Shown here: positions 59,579 to 64,000 of the stretch, piece after piece
How positions within the stretch are numbered: the first letter of the stretch is position 1
Layout of the letters: each line of letters opens with the position of its first letter
Source of the DNA: Parasponia andersonii
Lineage: Eukaryota > Streptophyta > Magnoliopsida > Rosales > Cannabaceae
Assembly (NCBI GenBank): GCA_002914805.1
Contig: JXTB01000019.1
Location: 88,977-152,976 of the forward strand
Reading direction: 5' to 3'
Length of the DNA stretch: 64,000 nucleotides
Made by a program: the position numbers and the translations under genes
Notes under the pieces: model-generated
Told to the model about the DNA's origin: nothing
Database searches by the model: none
What the model saw: only the letters and a program-made list of their open reading frames with translations

Positions 59579-60039
59579 TATTGAAAATAAACTTGTTTAA
59601 GCCTATAAGAAGTGTTCTAGGCCATCAACACGAGGCTCAATAAGTTGGAGTTAGCCCAAGTGCAAATTTCATAAAAGAAGAAGTCCAAGTCCAAATTGAA
59701 GAAGTCTTCTACCTAAAATCTTCTAGTGTTAGCTAGATATTAATTTTTTGCATATGAATCATTTGATTACTTAGATTATTATTAGAAGTATGTAGAAGAA
59801 AATATGTCTGGCTTAAAGATTTTTGTAATTATTTATTATGTGGTTTTCCTTGTTTCTCATGTAGTATAAATATCTCTCCCCATTTGAGTTCCAAGCATCA
59901 AGTCTGAAACAAAACTTCTAAGAGTGAAGAGAAGAGAATGCATAGCTTCTAGTTAGTGAGTGAGTTTGAAGAGTGAAATTGAGAATTTTTTATTGTAATA
60001 ATATTTGAGTGAGTAATAAAGCTTATTTTATTTCTAACA
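59579..60039 (+). repeat. 3' LTR of Copia-3
   Basis: Starts TATTGAAAATAAAC (TG changed to TA) directly after the purine tract and ends TTTCTAACA. It has a TATA-like gtataaatatc near 59864. The boundary is inferred, since no partner LTR is present. Confidence 0.75.
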
Positions 60040-61561
60040 AATTCTCCTAATAGTGCACAAAAATTTTATAATATGAAGCCTTCAGTTGCTAGGAATGTTA
60101 TTGAGAGATGTTTTGGTAGGCCAAACTAATTAAAAATTACCAATTTGTGCTAAAAATGAGTAACCCAGAACAAAAGACCAAACCGAAGCGTAATTATATT
60201 AGTTTACTAACGACATATTTGCCAACTGGGGATTGGATACAATTTATAGAATTCGCATTAGAATATTTCTAAAATATTGTTATATTAATCCATTGTACAC
60301 TTCCACGGCTAAATTAGTCCACACTTTTATCTTACCGTTTGCTCTGGACTCCCAAAATAAGGCCAGACGAATATCCAATCTTCGTTTGAAATTCCTTATG
60401 GGGGAATATTATTAGTTATTATTAATTTACTAATTACTATGAGAAATTATAGGTAAAATAGACACTTTCAATTATATATTTTGAAATAGACTCCTTTTTG
60501 AAATTCTTTGCAAAATAGATCATTTAATGATCTAGTGATGGGCATGTCTAGTACTATATATGGTTTAGTAAAGTCTATCTATCATGTTTAGCATTGTCGA
60601 GTTATAAAATAGGTCTATATATTTTAGAAAATACACTGATATTTTGAAAAAAAAAAAATAATAAAATAAATAAAAAATAAAATTTGTCTTAAAATCCTCG
60701 CAAAAATTTAGATGTTTCATTTGTGTCGTCTCTTATACGTTAGGAAAAGGACATGTCGTCTGAAATCTAGTGATCGATAAACAACATAATAGAAATAACT
60801 TGTCGTTTTACTCCCACGGAACCCTTTCATCGGCTAAAATCTCATAAAACAAATGTTTCCTTGAGCAAGCACAGTGAAGTGGTTACCGATTTGTCAACTA
60901 AGACAGAATGACACCCTATATATAATCTCATTGAGAAAGACGTAGATATATAATTAATTGAATCTGTCTCTCAATCACACGTGATTCTGCTTCTATGGTG
61001 GGTTCATGGGCTAACTTATTGATTGATGTTCTTATCTGAATCTAAAATTTTAAAAAATAATAATAAAAAAATCATATAAATTCCCACTCGTTTAATTAGT
61101 AACACTATCATTCTTTTCATAAATAAAACTCGGTAGAGATATATATTAATTAAGAAAGTCGATCTGCATTATTTTTTCAAACTTTAAAGACAGAAAATAA
61201 AGATTTCAAGTAACTAGCCTAAAGAGATGCAGCCAATTAACATGAGAACTGATCAAGGAAAATTATAAGTAAAATAATTAAGGATATATCATTACTACGG
61301 GGAGTTCACTTCTGGTCAAGGTAAACGAAAATATATTTAAACAATTTATAATTACTGATATAAATATGTAAGTATTTCCTTGATCGATATGTCACATGTT
61401 CATGACGTCCTTCTGAAACGCATACCTATATAGAAAAGGTATATCCTACAATAGATGCCGTCGTTCCGTTATAAATATTATTAGAGTTATAATTTATAGT
61501 TAAGAAACAATATTTAGAATGACTGAATGAGTAATATGTATTAATAATTTAGTTTTACATA

Positions 61562-61608
<47 letters not shown>

Positions 61609-62146
61609 TCTGACTTTAGTTTAACTTATTGTTTTGGACCTCCTTGTCATAATAACATTATTATTAGGCCTCATGCAGGCAAAGTCGAAGCCTTCGCAGA
61701 AGCCGACTAATGATATATATGTTGAGTGTTAATTTGATCTCTTGCAAAATTTGAAACATTATTAATTAAGCATAGGACACAGCTAGTCGACTCTTATGAA
61801 ACTTATAATCTAATACAATTATATAAATATATATGTATAAATATAATAGAAAAATATATCGATAAGAAATGCACTTAACGAATAGATAATACAGATGATA
61901 ATTATTGTTCCCTTAAAAGTAGGTGTTATCACTACTACCATTTTTCACGAATATAGTTATAATATTAATCCCCAAACTTCCCCGAATTTGCGCTTCAATT
62001 TGTTTATTTCGTGTGTTCTAAAACTTGCAATAATTTTTAACTATACAGACGTCGTTTAGATGGACACCACTCCTTAAATAATTGATTGCGTGAGGAACTG
62101 GGTTTATAACAAATTTTGCCAATTAAAAATTATAGGGACAATGTGC
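60040..62146. other. Upstream region of the plus-strand dirigent gene
   Basis: AT-rich, no gene. It includes one perfect G-box core CACGTG at 60978-60983 and a long (TA)n tract at 61564-61606. Their regulatory role is unknown. Confidence 0.45.
61564..61606. repeat. (TA)n microsatellite
   Basis: About 21 uninterrupted TA units. Confidence 0.95.
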
Positions 62147-62153
62147 TATATAA
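62147..62153 (+). promoter_or_regulatory. TATA box of the dirigent gene
   Basis: TATATAA, 83 bp upstream of the ATG at 62230; spacing shared by the other copies. Confidence 0.7.
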
Positions 62154-62229
62154 GCATCTAGATAAGACAAATTAATTGCTCAAATTCAATTCAAGCAATA
62201 TCCTTTATCATTTGGAAGTCTTCTTCACA

Positions 62230-62814
62230 ATGGCCAAAACTCTTCATCAAAACACTACCCCCATAGTACTCATGACCATTTTCTCCCTCTTGAGCCTCTG
62301 CAACGCGGATGACTACTACTCGACAGACTTAAACCCTAACAAAACCTTAGGGTTTAAGCAAGAGAAGCTCACCCATATTCACTTCTACTTCCACGATGTC
62401 GTCAGTGGCCGAAACCCGACGGCTGTCAAAGTCGCCCAGGCACCAACCACGAATGCTTCAGCGGTGAGTTTTGGCTACGTGGCGGTGATAGACGATCCTT
62501 TGACCGTGGGGCCAGAGCCAACCTCCAAGAAGATTGGAAGTGCTCAAGGAATATATGTCTCGGCGTCACAGACCGGGATTGGACTTTTAATGGTTCAGAA
62601 CTATGTTTTCACGGATGGGAAATTTAACGGTAGCACTCTTAGTATCTTGGGACACAACGCCATCCTTAACAAGGTCAGAGAGTTGCCCATCGTTGGCGGT
62701 AGCGGAGTTTTCAGGTTTGCAAGAGGCTATGCAGAAGCCAGGACTTATGTGTTTAACACTACGAGTCTTGACGCTATTGTGGAGTACAATGTCTATGTCT
62801 TGCATTATTACTGA
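62230..62814 (+). CDS. Dirigent family protein (intact, 194 aa)
   Basis: Single-exon gene for a secreted dirigent protein, the family that steers stereoselective coupling of phenoxy radicals in the apoplast. The ATG at 62230 is chosen over the in-frame ATG at 62176, because ATGGCC(A) is the shared family start, it puts the signal peptide (IVLMTIFSLLSLCNA, 12-26) at the N-terminus, and it fits the TATA spacing. Domain motifs are HFYFHDVVSGRNPT (51-64), IDDPLTVGPEP (87-97), GSAQGIYVSASQ (103-114), NYVFTDGKFNGSTLSILGHN (124-143), FRFARGYAEA (161-170), DAIVEYNVYVLHYY (181-194). N-glycosylation sites are NKT (37), NAS (75), NGS (133), NTT (176). All expected motifs are present. Whether it acts on coniferyl alcohol or another radical cannot be read from sequence. 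Confidence 0.96.
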   Translation: MAKTLHQNTTPIVLMTIFSLLSLCNADDYYSTDLNPNKTLGFKQEKLTHIHFYFHDVVSGRNPTAVKVAQAPTTNASAVSFGYVAVIDDPLTVGPEPTSKKIGSAQGIYVSASQTGIGLLMVQNYVFTDGKFNGSTLSILGHNAILNKVRELPIVGGSGVFRFARGYAEARTYVFNTTSLDAIVEYNVYVLHYY

Positions 62815-63279
62815 TTCTCATGATATGATCAGAGATATCTTTATATACATTATACATAAGTATACTCGGCATGTATTATGCGTAGCTGTGTGTTTTTATT
62901 TGTTTTGTTAATATTATTATATTTGGTAATGTTACAATGGAGTACAATCTCTATGTATTGCTAGTTATATATATCTTTGTGTCTGACGGGGCTCAGTACC
63001 TAAAAGAACTCGAGGAATTTTTAATATAATAAATGATATATCATGATATATCTTGTTTGGATTCTTTTGACTTTTCTTTTATACAGGTTAAATAAATTCC
63101 TTCTTTGGAGAAGTTAATCGAGTTAGAATTCTTTAAGCCAAATAATTAAATGTTGTCCAATTCGATCGATCCACGTTGGAGCTTTCAACCTCAGGTGTTT
63201 GGTCAAAGTTACAAAAAAACCCTAAATATTCGAGTGTCGACTATATATATAATTAATTATAGCGTTTCATTATCATGAA
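62815..63279. other. 3' flank of the dirigent gene
   Basis: AT-rich, with aataaatgat-type words that could serve polyadenylation; no gene. Confidence 0.4.
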
Positions 63280-64000
63280 TGTCACGACCCAAAACCCGGG
63301 CTAGTGACAGAAGGGGAATTTCACAAGGTTGGGAAATTCCTTAATTTATTTGAAAAATGTCAAAAGTTCTAGTTTTTATAAAAACAGTCCATTTAAATAA
63401 AATATTCGGAATTCCATCTTGTGAACCACTCCCACAGTTCGTATACACCACCAAACATAAATTGAACAATTACTTAAAAATATGAAATAAACTTCAAAAC
63501 TCATCATCATCATCATTCACGACAGATGTCAAATACCAGAATGGCATACATAAGTTTGCAGACAAAATAGAAAGCAGTAATCTTGGTTCAATGCTAACAC
63601 AAAAAAATCTAAATAGTCCTAAGACTATGACAACAAACTCCTAGCATTACCAAGAGGCGAACTGCAATCAGGATGACCTCTTACTCCTCTTGATCACCAA
63701 GATCGCACTGGACACCACCTGAGGAGGAAGGTAAGGGGGGATGAGTATACAATACCCAGTAGGAAAATAGTTACCTCGGGGAAAAACAGTTTAGTGATGG
63801 GAATCTCCTGCATGGTTAGTTCAAATCCAAAACATACACACACGTATATATATAATCCAAACCGGAAGCCAATATATATATAACAGTATAATAAAAACCA
63901 TCACTCCATATGCACATGACACAAATCAACCCATACCCATGAGCTCACATCCTCTCATCTGTGGAAACCCAGGATGATGGCACTAAGTGTACCTAACAGC
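63280..64000 (+). repeat. LTR-A family, second copy (runs off the right edge)
   Basis: Starts TGTCACGACCC and is collinear with 37594 onward: ctagtgacag versus ctgtgacaaa, the atacccagtag block 475 bp in (442 bp in the other), then catgagct. It is less decayed than the 37.6-kb copy. Whether it is a solo LTR or the edge of a full element lies outside the window. Confidence 0.72.

Larger units (their letters stand above)
55590..60039 (+). mobile_element. Copia-3: 5'-truncated Ty1/copia retrotransposon
   Basis: Contains gag to RNase H in copia order, a purine tract AAGGGGGAG (59570-59578) and a 3' LTR (59579-60039). No 5' LTR or primer site was found upstream of gag, so the 5' end is missing. 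Start at 55590 is approximate (just before the gag ATG). Many stops inactivate it. Confidence 0.85.

Noticed and set aside
62176-62229. Upstream in-frame ATG at 62176 as the start of the dirigent gene
   Set aside because: It would add 18 residues before a typical signal peptide, lies only 29 bp from the TATA box start, and is not shared by relatives.
62587-62911. Open frames inside the 62.2-kb dirigent gene (minus 62587-62805, plus 62603-62911)
   Set aside because: Shadow frames; the correct frame carries all dirigent motifs.

Overview
This is repeat-rich, AT-rich plant nuclear DNA, almost certainly from a eudicot. The evidence is a small family of dirigent (lignan/lignin phenoxy-radical coupling) genes set among nested Ty1/copia and Ty3/gypsy LTR retrotransposons with plant-type primer binding sites. 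Mutator-like and possible CACTA-like DNA-transposon remnants and many microsatellites surround them. The species cannot be fixed from the window. No prokaryotic, organellar, rRNA, tRNA or CRISPR feature was found.

Cellular genes. All recognisable host coding sequence is dirigent-like. On the minus strand are a truncated first exon running off the left edge (1-59), a decayed copy (1854-2392), a second decayed copy (about 12460-12685) and an intact 202-residue gene (22920-23528). On the plus strand is an intact 194-residue gene (62230-62814). The family shares an ATG-GCC start, a secretory signal peptide and a TATA box about 83-86 bp (up to about 100 bp) upstream of the ATG. This looks like a tandem dirigent array expanded by duplication and then broken up by transposons.

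Layout. 1-2392: partial dirigent gene, spacer and pseudogene A. 2393-12059: copia element (Copia-1) with a 5-bp target duplication GCCAT, inserted exactly at the start codon of pseudogene A. A chromodomain-bearing gypsy element (Gypsy-1, 6335-11485) is nested in its RNase H region. 12060-12785: the displaced promoter of pseudogene A, then pseudogene B. 13-22 kb: AT-rich repeats, including a dispersed 300-bp repeat pair, a possible CACTA end and foldback elements. 22.9-23.6 kb: intact dirigent gene. 26146-32941: reverse-strand copia element (Copia-2), target duplication TTTCT. 37594-39849: probable solo LTR; a second copy of its family begins at 63280 and leaves the window. 41016-51477: Mutator-like long-TIR element with near-perfect 9-bp target duplications, split by a reverse-strand Athila-like gypsy element (41231-50814). 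53440-54966: solo LTR with target duplication TGTAC. About 55590-60039: 5'-truncated copia element (Copia-3). 62-63 kb: intact dirigent gene.

Every retroelement coding region is broken by stops, frameshifts or deletions, so none looks autonomous. I did not find a convincing undescribed biological system. The most informative observations are structural: the start-codon insertion, the long-TIR element reassembled across an Athila insertion, solo LTRs with target duplications, internal tandem and inverted duplications inside retroelement genes, and a 22-bp-period array of near-palindromes. Boundaries were read by eye. LTR ends with target duplications are firm; other repeat limits are approximate.
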